Source: Aurantiochytrium sp. KH105
Lineage: Eukaryota; Sar; Bigyra; Thraustochytrida; Thraustochytriidae
Length of the DNA stretch: 64,000 nt
Direction of reading: 5' to 3'
NCBI GenBank assembly: GCA_003116975.1
Contig: BGKB01000085.1
Span: forward strand, 62,001-126,000
Numbering within the stretch: position 1 is the stretch's first letter; each line of letters opens with the position of its first letter. The translations under genes were made by a program, and so were the position numbers. Shown here one piece after another: positions 30,147-39,549 of this stretch. The notes under the pieces are model-generated. The model was not told where the DNA came from. It worked only from the letters and a program-made list of their open reading frames with translations, and did not search any database.

Positions 30147-31461
30147 TTAGTTAGAAATGGACCCTAGCAACTTTACGAGGGCCTCCGCATTCTTCGTCTC
30201 CGCTTCAACTTCCACCTTGGCAATGTCGAGCGCTGTAGAGCCGTCAATCGTTTTCGCCTCGAGCAAACGCTTATCGCGACCTTCATCCGCGCTCGCAAGA
30301 AGCGCACGGGCGGCGTCGAGGTTCACGTAGAAGCTGGCCCAATGCAGCGCATTCCAGCCATCAATGTCAGCTTTCAAAGGGTCTGCACCGGCTTGAAGCA
30401 AGTCCTTGATGAGCGGGACGACCTCTTCATAGCAATGACGCGAAAGAGCCATGAGGAGCGTGGTTTGTGTCTCCTTGTGCTGCACATTTGCCAAATCGGC
30501 TTCGATGGCATTTTTCACAGTTTCCTGGAAAAATTTGATCAGGGCATCCGTCTTGAGACCGGACTTGGCAATTTTGTACGCGTCGTTGCCCAATTTCGTT
30601 TCAAGCGCCTGCGCCGCAGCCTGAACTCCATACTTGACTTCGAGACGGTCTTGCTCGGGCAGAGTCTCCAGTACTTTGTCCTGGACCTGCTCCTTACTCG
30701 CCTTTGCCTTTGCTTTTGCCTTTGCCTCTGGGGCCTTCTGTTGTACCACCTCTTCAGACACCGCGTTCCATGGATTCTCTGGCCTAAAGCCCAAAACGTA
30801 GATGAGAAAGAGTTTGCTGCGCAAGAAGCTCACGGGAATAATGACGGACTGCAGCAGGATGGGCTGGTTAAAGCCAAGAAATCTGGGGACCGCCAGTGCT
30901 ACAATGGCACTAATAAAGAGTGATTTCTGCGCTTCCCAGACTTCGTTCTTTTCAAACTCAACCTCAGAAACTTCGACATAAGGATCCTCCTTCTTATCCT
31001 CGGGAACCTTTTTGTACTGCTGAGGTCTGATCCAAATCGTTTTGTCGGCTCTGCGATTTTTGTCGATGCAAGATCTGGAAGCGCACGCGAGATGAAGCGA
31101 AGCAATCAATCGTCAGAATTCCTGTGAGCTCCGCGTCGGAATCAACAAGAGGCAAGACTTACTCAATGTAAATAAGGGCGCCAAGACACGCGAGTGCCTC
31201 CGTCATGACGATGATTTGCCCAAAGTTGACGGACTCTGGGGTCCACTCAAAGTTGCGCATGAGGAGCGCGAAAGGCATGGCAAAGAAGGCCGAGGGAATC
31301 TTCTCCAAGAAGTTGCCCTCCTCGGTCTCTCCCGCTGGCACCGCTGCAGCTACAGACTTCCCCTCGTCGCCTTTCGCCTCGACGGACTCCCGCGACACAT
31401 CCTCCTCTCCGGCGTCGGGCCCCTCGCGCGGCGCGGCGCCGTCTCCCGGTCCCGCCGTCAT
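30147..31461 (-). CDS. PHO88: PHO88/SND3-like ER protein fused to ankyrin repeats (two exons)
   Basis: The coding region joins 31461-31163 and 31074-30147 across an 88-nt intron (31162-31075) with GA|GTAAGT donor and CTTCCAG|A acceptor. The join restores one frame of 408 residues, reading ..LIYIE then SCIDKNRR... The first 230 residues resemble fungal PHO88/SND3, an ER membrane protein of the SND targeting pathway, once named for phosphate transport. Matching parts are TM1 at about 75-99, a charged loop, then KSLFISAIVALAVPRF and FNQPILLQSVI, like the family's YTNPLFMQSI. A KAKAKAK linker then leads to a C-terminal region with at least two ankyrin-like units (WNALHWASFYVNLDAARALL, DGSTALDIAK). 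The N-terminus is acidic and disordered. Confidence 0.72.
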
Positions 31462-31777
31462 GACGCGTGAGGCGTGCGCTCTTGCGCGCTCGCTCGCTCG
31501 CTCGCTCGCTCGCTCGCCTCTGCCAGGCCTCGCCCGGAGAACTCGCGCCTCGCTCGCTGTCCGCTCGCCGGGAAGCCGCGCAGGCAGCCGCCGGGGTCTG
31601 CTCTGGCGGTGGCTCTGCGCGCGAGGGCGGCCGCGTGCGCCAGACTCGCCTGCGCGCGTCGCCGCGATTCCTGAATTGGACGCGGTCAGCGGCGAATCTG
31701 CCTCCCTGGCGCTCTTGGAAGCGCGACGCTCGGGCGCACCGCAGGGCTGAATCTGGGGCTTGCTTACTATACTGACC
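31462..31777. other. intergenic region with (CGCT)7 tract
   Basis: About 315 bp of very GC-rich promoter-side sequence upstream of the PHO88-like gene, including seven CGCT units at 31487-31514. Overlapping GC-rich frames here look like base-composition artefacts. Confidence 0.5.
31487..31514. repeat. (CGCT)7 tetranucleotide repeat
   Basis: Seven perfect CGCT units lie 26-53 bp upstream of the minus-strand PHO88-like ATG. A similar GCTC-type tract occurs at 41014-41037, upstream of the Kelch-BTB gene. Confidence 0.95.
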
Positions 31778-32092
31778 TTACTGTGAGGAGGCCCACTCCT
31801 GCACGCGCGTGTAGTACGCCAGCCAGGCCGTCGACAAATTCCGCCGGGCGGGAATGCCGCTCTGCGGCTGACATCGTGACAACCGCGGGATTTTTGGCAA
31901 GCAAGCGCCTCCGTCGTGGCTCGTCAGAGCGCCGCCGCGCATGGCCGGCCAACTGGACTCATCCGGCAAGCTGGGGATGAGGGGATTATTTGAGGGCTGG
32001 TGCAGCGGCTGCGGCGACCGCTTGCGCCAAGAGATGATGCGCAGAGCAGGACCGATGCCGGCTGCAGCTGCAGCTGACAGTGAGAGCACCAT
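31778..32092 (-). CDS. candidate small protein, possible mitochondrial presequence
   Basis: A 104-codon frame starting at ATG 32092. The N-terminus is a hydrophobic/basic stretch (MVLSLSAAAAAGIGPALRII then SWRKRSPQP), which could be a mitochondrial presequence. The C-terminus ends in a short helical piece (WLAYYTRVQEWASSQ). The middle is rich in Pro, Ser and Arg and looks less protein-like; part of it could be an intron or 5' leader. No family is recognised. It lies between two minus-strand genes with about 200-300 bp either side. Treat as tentative. Confidence 0.25.
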   Translation of the reverse strand: MVLSLSAAAAAGIGPALRIISWRKRSPQPLHQPSNNPLIPSLPDESSWPAMRGGALTSHDGGACLPKIPRLSRCQPQSGIPARRNLSTAWLAYYTRVQEWASSQ

Positions 32093-32289
32093 GGCGACAA
32101 AAGGAAACACAAGAAGTCATTTGCCTTTCAGGCAACCTCAGACTCCGGCGCGCTGGTGAAGTGAAGTGCAGCGGGCTGGTGGTCGGTCCATGGTCTTTAG
32201 TAGCAAGTTCCTCGGGTGTATCAAGGGTATATAGGAAATCTGAAAAGAGAAGAAGAGAAAGTGATCATTTACCTTTCAGAGTGTGGGTT
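32093..32289. other. short intergenic region
   Basis: About 200 bp between minus-strand genes; nothing seen. Confidence 0.4.
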
Positions 32290-34662
32290 TTAGCTCTCAC
32301 GCGCAGGCTCTGGCGTGCCAGTGAGCTCCTGCTCAATGTCTTTGTCAAGTCCCTCGTAGAACGACCCGAGCCGGTCAGCGGAGCTCTCAACCTGCGAAGA
32401 CGGAAAGCCATCGTTCTCCATGTTAAAGCTCAGTCCCAGAGGTCCCAAAGACGACAACGAATTCTGCGAAAGATTGAACTGCGAAATGTTGAGCATCTCT
32501 TGTGAGATGTTGAAAATTTGCGATGTGCCAGAAAAAGATCCCATCGAATCCTGCGAGAAGACAGCGTCCGGGAACTCATTGCGCGTCGAAGAAGCGGCAC
32601 GCGGACTAGGCAAGGCAGAGAGAGCGGCCGGCGCTTCGTTCTCCAACACAACGTCGTCCTCTCGCGCAGACCCATTGCGAGACATGTTTTCCTTGAGTTG
32701 GTTTGCACTGATTGCTTGATGCTGAGGAGACTCCTTGGACTGGGAACCGGGCAACAGCGACGGACCGTTATCCTTTTTCACGTCAATTGAGAGCTCCGAT
32801 TTCCGCTGCGTGCCCAGAACTTCGCTCTGTCGACTCGAATTAGCACCATCCTGCGACTCATTCCCCATCGCAAGGTCTTCCGGAGTGAGAACCTTGATGG
32901 GATTTCCAGTGACTTTCGAGTAGTACGCGCAGTAGCGCGTCATAAATTCTTCCACACAAGATATTTGGTACTTGAGCATTTGACTCGGGGTCGGCAGAGG
33001 CGGTTCCGACTCCAGCGCTTTCGGTTCTTTGTCGCTGAGAACACGTTCCGTTACGAGAGCTGCATTCGCAGGATGACCTTGCGCAGTCTTCGGAACGGGC
33101 AAGGGGTGCTGAAGATATGAGAGCTGGGCTCGTGAATTTGAGCTAGATGGTGATTTGGCGTCCGCCGCGACTGCACTCTCCTTTCTGGCCTTGCTGACTT
33201 GTCGAGGTGGCTGGAAAGCCCTGGGACGGGGCACCCTTTTCGGGACGCGTTCCGAAGCTTGGGAGTTTGCCAACGAGGACGCCGGCGCCGGCGATGGTGA
33301 TGGTGTTGGGGACGGCGAGGGCGATGACACGACAGATCCCTGACTGTTTTGAATGACGTACTTTTTGTACGTTTTCCTCGAGCTTAACGGAGCCGAACCC
33401 AGCGCGTGCTCCTCCTGCACACCCGTGCTGGAATTCCTCGATGGCGATGACGACAAAGAGTTGGCGAGGGGCGAGGCGGCGCCTTTGAAGCCGCCAGATG
33501 ATGGCTGCGTTTGCAATTGCGATTGCCTTTGCGTTTGCGATCGTGCCCGCTCCTTGGACCGTGACGTCGTTTCGAGCTGGTGTCTACTTCGCGCAGAAGG
33601 GCCCGCATCCGCTGAAGTTGCGGTCGTCTGCGCGTCTCTTACACCGTGCGGCGTGGCTGCCGTTGCCAAAGACGAAGAGGATTTGCAAAGCTTTTCAATC
33701 CAAATCCGCAATTCTTCTGCATCACGCGAACTCCTTCGCTGCGCAAATTGACGAATGTGGTGCACAAAGTTTTCTGACCAACGATAGTACGCCTTTGTTT
33801 TTGCGGTTGCTTCAAGGTGTATCTCCACGTACCCGAGTTCAACGAAAAAGGCGATCATCTCATCGAGATTTGATTCGCTCAGAGGTGCAACGAGAAGGTT
33901 AATATATTTGCTCAGCAGCTCATGGGCGCACCACGGATTGAAGGGCCCAGGCGTCGTGATTTCGTTGAAGCCAACAACCGTGAGTCTACGTGCCAAATGA
34001 ACCAAAGTTGCTTTCGAACTGCTGACAACCGCATCTTGCACCACGCCAGAGATCCCTCGAAAGGCACGACCCATACCATTCCAAACGAGCTCGTTGGTAA
34101 TCTCGTCGCGCGACACGACCTCAAATGCTCCGAGGATGCGAATGCAGGTTCGAAGTGGGTCGTTGTTGAAGCCAAAGTCCGAGACGAGCTCCTGCACGTC
34201 AAAGTGAGTCACTGTGGCCCCATAAAGAGTTGACAGCCCCCGAAGTGCTTCCGTTGGGGTTTTATTGTCGCCCAGCAGTCGAAACTCGCGATTCTCCCGT
34301 TGGAGCTGATGGGCTTGTTGTTGCATGCGCTCCTGGTGCACTTTGGCGGCTTCATTAAAAGTCTGCGCCTTTCTCTGCGGTCTTTGTCGAATCTTGGGCT
34401 TTGCTGCTTGTTGCTGCGGCGATCTTTGGCCGTCGGGGGTCCAGGAGCCTTCTTTTGACGACGACGACGACGACTTCGTTTCGAGGTCGCCCGCTGCGAC
34501 CGCTTGCTGCGCTTCCAGACCATGTGTCGCCGCTTTCGAAGGGCTTTGCGCGTGCTCAGACGTTCTCGCAGCTTTTTTCGGTGGCGTATCCCCGGTCCGC
34601 GCCGCGTCTGTCTTTGCTGCCTCGCGCGCTGCGTACGGAGAACTCCGCGGTCGCTGCGCCAT
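32290..34662 (-). CDS. putative nuclear protein with two winged-helix-like segments (E2F7/8-like?)
   Basis: The 790-residue protein is mostly disordered. Two adjacent segments have the layout of atypical E2F (E2F7/8) DNA-binding domains. Segment 1 (about 140-197) ends RTCIRILGAFEVVSRDEITNELVWNG, like the E2F recognition helix and wing (YDIVNVLESL-x-x-VSR-x-x-x-N-x-x-x-W-x-G). Segment 2 (about 214-296) begins SSSKATLVHLARRL and ends AKTKAYYRWS, like the second E2F8 domain. The hallmark RRxYDI helix is not conserved. A Gln-rich coiled stretch lies at about 100-128. The rest is Ser/Pro-rich, with C-terminal NISQ repeats. The frame extends 71 codons upstream via non-ATG codons; the ATG at 34662 (MAQRPRSSPY) is chosen. 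The E2F link is my reading and needs a profile search. Confidence 0.5.
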   Translation of the reverse strand: MAQRPRSSPYAAREAAKTDAARTGDTPPKKAARTSEHAQSPSKAATHGLEAQQAVAAGDLETKSSSSSSKEGSWTPDGQRSPQQQAAKPKIRQRPQRKAQTFNEAAKVHQERMQQQAHQLQRENREFRLLGDNKTPTEALRGLSTLYGATVTHFDVQELVSDFGFNNDPLRTCIRILGAFEVVSRDEITNELVWNGMGRAFRGISGVVQDAVVSSSKATLVHLARRLTVVGFNEITTPGPFNPWCAHELLSKYINLLVAPLSESNLDEMIAFFVELGYVEIHLEATAKTKAYYRWSENFVHHIRQFAQRRSSRDAEELRIWIEKLCKSSSSLATAATPHGVRDAQTTATSADAGPSARSRHQLETTSRSKERARSQTQRQSQLQTQPSSGGFKGAASPLANSLSSSPSRNSSTGVQEEHALGSAPLSSRKTYKKYVIQNSQGSVVSSPSPSPTPSPSPAPASSLANSQASERVPKRVPRPRAFQPPRQVSKARKESAVAADAKSPSSSNSRAQLSYLQHPLPVPKTAQGHPANAALVTERVLSDKEPKALESEPPLPTPSQMLKYQISCVEEFMTRYCAYYSKVTGNPIKVLTPEDLAMGNESQDGANSSRQSEVLGTQRKSELSIDVKKDNGPSLLPGSQSKESPQHQAISANQLKENMSRNGSAREDDVVLENEAPAALSALPSPRAASSTRNEFPDAVFSQDSMGSFSGTSQIFNISQEMLNISQFNLSQNSLSSLGPLGLSFNMENDGFPSSQVESSADRLGSFYEGLDKDIEQELTGTPEPARES

Positions 34663-35656
34663 GGTTAGTTCGAGCGGCTTCCGCGCGCGTCCCCCGGATT
34701 TCAAAGCGTGGGTGCCCGCGCAGAGCCGGAGAGAGAGAAACAGACGGACAGACCAAGACCGAGATCGAGATCGGGGGAGAGGCCCGGTCTCTCCGCTCCG
34801 CGCCGCGCGGCCCCGCGCCGGCGCGCTCGGCGCCCGGGCTCCGGCGCGAGTCTGTCTGTCTCCCCGTCTGCGCAAGGTGGTTCTGCCGTGGCGCTTGGCC
34901 GTGCCGGGGAATCGGGGAAATATCTATCTCTGCCGGAAGATCTTCCGCTTCGCTGGGTTCTTCCCGGCCTCACGCGCCTCCCCCCTGCTCCACGTGCGCG
35001 GCGCCGCGCGGGACGGTCTCGCGCGGGCTGAGCGCGGCAGGAGGGCGCGAGAAGGAGCGCGTCGGGAGCGGCAAGACGAGCACTACAAGATGCGCGAGTT
35101 TTTCTTTCTTGAAGGCGAGCAGGTGAAGGTGTAGAGGCGGAACGGGCCGGCGGCCGGAGACGAGCAGGGGGAGGCGTAACAGCTGGCTGGCGCTGTTTTT
35201 CCAGCCGCTGACAAACAACAAACAAACAACAATCAATCGATCAATCAATCCTCGAGCCTGACGCTAACAGGCAGGCAAGCAGGCAGCGGGCAGGCGGGCG
35301 GGCGGGCGGACGGGCAAGCGGACGGGCGCGAGAGAGCTCCGGCACGCCGCTCGCGCGACGTGCGCAGGTCGCGCACGCATCTTTCTCGCCCGACTCCCTC
35401 TCTCGTTGTTCTCGCTGGCGAAGGGCCGCGGCGCCAGAGCAAGACGTGCTTGCTTGGCCTCGCGCGCTGTCAGTGCAGGGCGGCCACGGCTCCAACGACA
35501 GGCCAAGGCCGGCCTGCTTCGTGCCTCGACGGCTACGGCGGTCAAGCATCCGAGCGCAAAGAAGAGGTTGGCGAGGTGGCGTGCCAATCGTCGTTTGATT
35601 GAGATCCTCCTCCCTGTTGTCATCGTAGTCTACGATTTTGGCAAAGCAGTGATACG
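34663..35656. promoter_or_regulatory. divergent intergenic region (E2F-like / HDAC-like)
   Basis: About 1 kb between divergent ATGs and very GC-rich, with GCGGGCGG-type Sp1-like runs around 35287-35320. An AAC/ATCAATC tract occurs at about 35210-35250. Long overlapping frames on both strands are composition artefacts. It presumably contains both promoters. Confidence 0.45.
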
Positions 35657-37132
35657 ATGGACGCGACGGCGAATGCAACAATAACGAAACCCTCGGTATC
35701 ATCGACGACAGCGAGCACAGCCGCCATGTCGGGTGCATCATCAGGGACAACGACACCTCCAGGAGGCGCGAAGCGCAAACGGTCCGAACCTGGGTCCGGA
35801 TCCAGCAGCAAAGAGGCCAAAGGCGGCAAAGGCGGAAAAAAAAGTAGCTCAAACGGTGTGGCGGGTGGCAAGCATGGCAGCAAAACAGCGAATGGAACCG
35901 CGGCGGGGAGCGGCGAGGCCAACCCGAAACGAATCGCATACTTTCATGATCTCGAGCTGTCGACCTATGAGCACGGGCGCGCGCACAAGTTTCGACCATT
36001 TCGCGCAAAGCTCGCACATCAACTCATTAATGGCTACGGCGCTTACAAGGACCTGATGGAGGTCCTGCGCCCGCGACTCGTCACGCGCACAGACATGGGC
36101 CAGTACCACTCGGATGCTTACCTCGAAATCCTTGCAACGGCCCAAGCCACGGCGAATAAGCGCTTTGGTTGGGCCCAGACCGATGTCGCGGAGTCCGAGG
36201 ATCCCTTGGTGCGACGCAAGATCGAGGAAGTCTTTCAGCGCTTCAACGTTGAGCTCGACCCACAAAAGTCAGGAAACGCCATCTTTCCTGGCGTTCTTGA
36301 CTACTGCAGACTGTACACGACAGGCTCGCTCGGGTGCGCGGCACGTCTTTGTGCTGGGACTGCCGATGTCGCCATCAACTGGTACGGCGGCATGTGCCAC
36401 GCCCGGGGTTCTCGCGCGGCCGCCGGGTGCTATGTGAACGATGTTGTTCTGGCGACCCTCGAGCTCTTGAAAAGGTTCAAACGGATTCTATACATCAATT
36501 TGAGCGGGGTCCACGCCGACGCCGTGGAGGAGGCCTTTTACACAACGAGCCGGGTCATGACTCTTTCGTTTCATTTAAATGCGGAGCAGAATCCTCGCGA
36601 ATGGCCAGGCACCGGGCACGTCGACGATGTCGGCGTTGATGATGGTGAAGGTTTCGCCATAAATGTTCCCGTGGACCCAGGTATCGACGACCCAATGCTT
36701 GTGTCCACATTCACGGAGATTGTGAAGAAGGCCGCTGCTGTCTACCTCCCAGAGGCGATTGTCATGCAGTGTGGTGGTGGTTTTCTCTCGACGGAGCGCG
36801 GCGGCTGCTTCAACGTAACGGAGCAGGCTTATGCAGATTGCGTGCGCGTTGTGCGCGACCTTGACGTTCCGCTGCTCATGCTTGGAGGCAACGGCTCCAA
36901 CATGGCGCGCACGGCGCGCATGTGGGCTTTCGCCACGATGGTCCTGCTGCGCAAGGAGTCTCTTCTCAAAGACAATCTTATTCCGGACGTGGTGCCTTGC
37001 AGGTACTATTTTGAGCCAAACTACGAAATCGTGGGACCCACGGCAAAGATGCCAAACCTCAACACGGAAGAGGAGAACCTCAAGTTACGGCGTCGGGTGC
37101 TTGGTAACTTGAACCAACTCATGACCAAGTAG
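35657..37132 (+). CDS. class I HDAC homologue, predicted catalytically dead
   Basis: This 491-residue protein has an 80-residue Ser/Gly/Lys-rich N-terminus and then a full-length Rpd3/HDAC1-type domain (RIAYFHD, CYVNDVVLATLELL, EEAFYTTSRVMTLSFH, PGTG). The active site is destroyed. Human HDAC1 zinc ligands Asp176, His178 and Asp264 align with Ser283, Val285 and Gly375. The first catalytic His of GLHHAK is Cys247, and transition-state Tyr303 is Ser414. The frame is intact and codon use matches its neighbours, so this is a pseudoenzyme and not a decaying gene. Class I HDACs are nuclear corepressor subunits; a structural role is likely. The ATG at 35657 is the first in frame. Confidence 0.9.
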   Translation: MDATANATITKPSVSSTTASTAAMSGASSGTTTPPGGAKRKRSEPGSGSSSKEAKGGKGGKKSSSNGVAGGKHGSKTANGTAAGSGEANPKRIAYFHDLELSTYEHGRAHKFRPFRAKLAHQLINGYGAYKDLMEVLRPRLVTRTDMGQYHSDAYLEILATAQATANKRFGWAQTDVAESEDPLVRRKIEEVFQRFNVELDPQKSGNAIFPGVLDYCRLYTTGSLGCAARLCAGTADVAINWYGGMCHARGSRAAAGCYVNDVVLATLELLKRFKRILYINLSGVHADAVEEAFYTTSRVMTLSFHLNAEQNPREWPGTGHVDDVGVDDGEGFAINVPVDPGIDDPMLVSTFTEIVKKAAAVYLPEAIVMQCGGGFLSTERGGCFNVTEQAYADCVRVVRDLDVPLLMLGGNGSNMARTARMWAFATMVLLRKESLLKDNLIPDVVPCRYYFEPNYEIVGPTAKMPNLNTEEENLKLRRRVLGNLNQLMTK

Positions 37133-37543
37133 ACCGGATGCGCACGCGCTCTTGTGAGAGTGTGTGTGTATGCGTGTTTGCGTTACTCCATTGCATGTGC
37201 AGATCACGAATAGAATTTTTTTTCATCCTTTACTCTCTGATCGTATGTTTCTCTTGTATTTCTCGATACCCTACCTCGTATCGTATTGCGTTGCGTCGTA
37301 TTGCGTTGCATCGTGTTACATTCCATCGTTCGCATCCAACGTCAAGCCCTGGGCCCAACTTGAAAGCTTTGGCGACAAATGGGCAAGAACTTGCTTGCGA
37401 ACGATTCTACGGAGCCGCCTGAGACGAGTCTGTCTAACATTCTGACCGACTGTTTTGGCTCTAAAAAGAAATGATCGTTGTTGCATGCCATCGTTGCATT
37501 TCATCTCAGCCGGATGGATGATAGAAATTGCTATCCATCGTCT
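37133..37543. other. convergent 3' intergenic region with TTGCG-type repeats
   Basis: About 410 bp between the HDAC-like stop codon and the end of the small minus-strand gene. It is T-rich and contains imperfect CGTATTGCGTTG units at about 37277-37315. These are related in sequence to the CGCAA array at 55236-55290. No gene is seen. Confidence 0.5.
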
Positions 37544-37774
37544 TCATCGCACGAATCTGACAAAGTACATGTAGTACGCGACGACGACGACCTGGAAAAA
37601 CACGACCGCAGGCACGACGAGCGCAGCCACATGCAGCTCCTGATTCTGCATCACAAAAAGCACGAGCAGAAGCAGCACAAAGAACAGCTTGAAGGCCAGG
37701 CGCTGCCCGGGTGAGCCGGGCGCGCTCTTCGGTCCACACGCGGCGGCCTGACCCTGCGGTCTCTGGCGGTTCAT
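37544..37774 (-). CDS. small two-transmembrane protein
   Basis: A 76-residue product starting at ATG 37774. A polar N-terminus of about 25 residues precedes two hydrophobic helices: about 27-42 (AFKLFFVLLLLVLFVM) and about 49-70 (VAALVVPAVVFFQVVVVAYYMY). They are joined by the short loop QNQELH, and the end is basic (FVRFVR). Codon use is strongly G/C-ending, as in neighbouring genes. The gene sits 95 bp downstream of the SET gene stop on the same strand. It looks like a small ER or endomembrane hairpin protein. I do not recognise the family. Confidence 0.6.
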   Translation of the reverse strand: MNRQRPQGQAAACGPKSAPGSPGQRLAFKLFFVLLLLVLFVMQNQELHVAALVVPAVVFFQVVVVAYYMYFVRFVR

Positions 37775-37869
37775 CGTTGCGTCCGCGAGGCTTGTGCGCC
37801 GCGCGCGAGACAGGGCGGCTGACAAGCGAGCCAGCAGCGCGCGAGCGCGCAAGCGCGCAAGCGCGGCGC

Positions 37870-38562
37870 TCACGGGCTGGCCGCCTCGAGCCGATCCGCG
37901 CGCTCGCGCACAAGTCGAATCTGGTCGAGCAGAATCTCCTTGCGCGCGGCCCGGTACAGCAGCGCGGCGCGGAGGCGTGGCGCCGGGCCAGCGGCGAGCG
38001 CGGCGCGGTCCTCGCGGAGCGTCGTCGGCTGCCGCGCGAGCTCGGCCTCCAGGGCGGCGGCGACGGCGGCGAGCGCGGCCGTTTCGGCTTCTGCTGGGAC
38101 CGCGGCGGCCTCCAGCGCGGCGCGGAAGCCGCTCGGGAGCAGCCGGTGGCGCGCGGCCACGGCGGCGATGTTCGCGCTCGCCAAGAGCGCGCGCACGCCG
38201 CCCGCGTCGAGGACCGAGAGCCGCATGAAGGCCAGGAGGTCCTCCTGCAGCTTGCCACGCTGCAGACGGAAAGACTTGAACCGGGTCAGTCCCAGGTCCC
38301 TGAGCAAGGCGCACTTGGCCTCGTACTCGACCACCTCCGGGTCGAGGCGCACCGTGAGCTTGTAGCTATCCCACTCGTTGTTCTCGAGGCAAAACCCGTA
38401 CTCAAGCAGCAGAAAGCTGTTCGAGCGACGCCCGTAGCTGTTGAAGGCCTCTTCGCCCTTCGCGTAGCGGTTTTTTCCCGTCGGGAAGAGCTGGAACTTG
38501 CCCTCGAACACGTGCTCCGTATCCTCGTTGGCATCCGCAACATCCTCGTGCTCTTCCTCCTC

Positions 38563-38593
<31 letters not shown>

Positions 38594-39549
38594 CCTTTGC
38601 CTCCTTGCACGACACCGCGACTTGTGTCAATGTGGCGAGGGATACCTTGGACCGTTTCCAGGCCGACGGCCTCATCGACTTTGCGTTCGATAGCGACACA
38701 GAGATCGCCGTTGCTCTTGAGACTAACCTTGCGTTCTTCCACATTCGAATGGTTTCTTCCTCCGTGCATTGCGAGAGCATACTTGACTTGAACGTTATTG
38801 TGGTTCAAACAGTCCGCAAACGGCACCATGGCTGTCCAGGGTAGACGACGGCCGAATGCACGCGACTGAATCACCATCCAAGCCCACTTAAAGAGCTCAA
38901 AAGAATACTGCGCTGGGTAGAGACCCGATAGTTCGATGGCTTCTTGCACCTGAGAGTAGAGGCGCTTGAGAGCTCCCGGCCTACGACGAGCCTCGGCAAC
39001 GAGGTCTCTGTCCTGCAGCTCAAGCTGCTCTTCATGGGACCATTCACCAATACCACCTGGAGTGGGAAGAACTTCGAGATATGGAAACCAGAACGAGTCC
39101 TTACCCTGCAGTCGCTCATGCATGAGGAAGACGGCAATGATGAGGTCGTCGTCTGATTGAAAAAATCTCCACCTGGCATGGTATACGGGCTGCAGCGCCT
39201 CGCACGCCAAGCAGACGGCAGGATAGATGATCATTTTTTGTGGAATCTCCAGCATTGGTTCGCCAGACTCGATGTCCTGAAGCGCCACGGTTCCACGCAC
39301 TCCAGAGGTCGTCGCCCGAGAAGGCCATTCGAGCTTGTCGATCATGGCCCCATTTTCTCTGAGCCATTGCAGAAAGGCAAACTCTCGCTCTTCCGTGACG
39401 ACCTCGGTCCCATCATCGTATTGTTCCCTCTCTTGCGCCACCGACATCGCCAAGGCCGCCATTGTCTCTATCGCCGGGCGCGAGGTCGTCAGCTCTTTAT
39501 CCTGGTGTTTTTTGTCTCCTCGTCCTTTGTCGTCGTCACCGCCGCCCAT
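37870..39549 (-). CDS. SET-domain protein, Rubisco LSMT/SETD type
   Basis: This 559-residue predicted protein-lysine methyltransferase has a split SET domain. The N-terminal SET strand runs over about 77-108, the SET-I insert follows, and MVPFADCLNH at 241-250 is the SAM-binding NH motif. GEEAFNSYGRRSNSFLLLEYGF at 365-386 is the C-terminal SET motif with its Tyr. A Rubisco-LSMT-type substrate-binding domain fills the rest. An (Asn-Glu) low-complexity insert of about 30 residues sits inside the SET-I/SET junction (about 318-345) and comes from a TTTTCG repeat. Members methylate Rubisco, aldolase, actin or eEF1A; the target here is unknown. The frame opens 14 codons upstream via GTG, so the ATG at 39549 is used. 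No targeting peptide is clear. Confidence 0.85.

Noticed and set aside
37711-38844. 377-codon plus-strand open frame
   Set aside because: It lies antisense to the SET-domain gene and the small two-TM gene. Its residues are Arg/Ala/Glu artefacts of GC-rich codons, with no motif.
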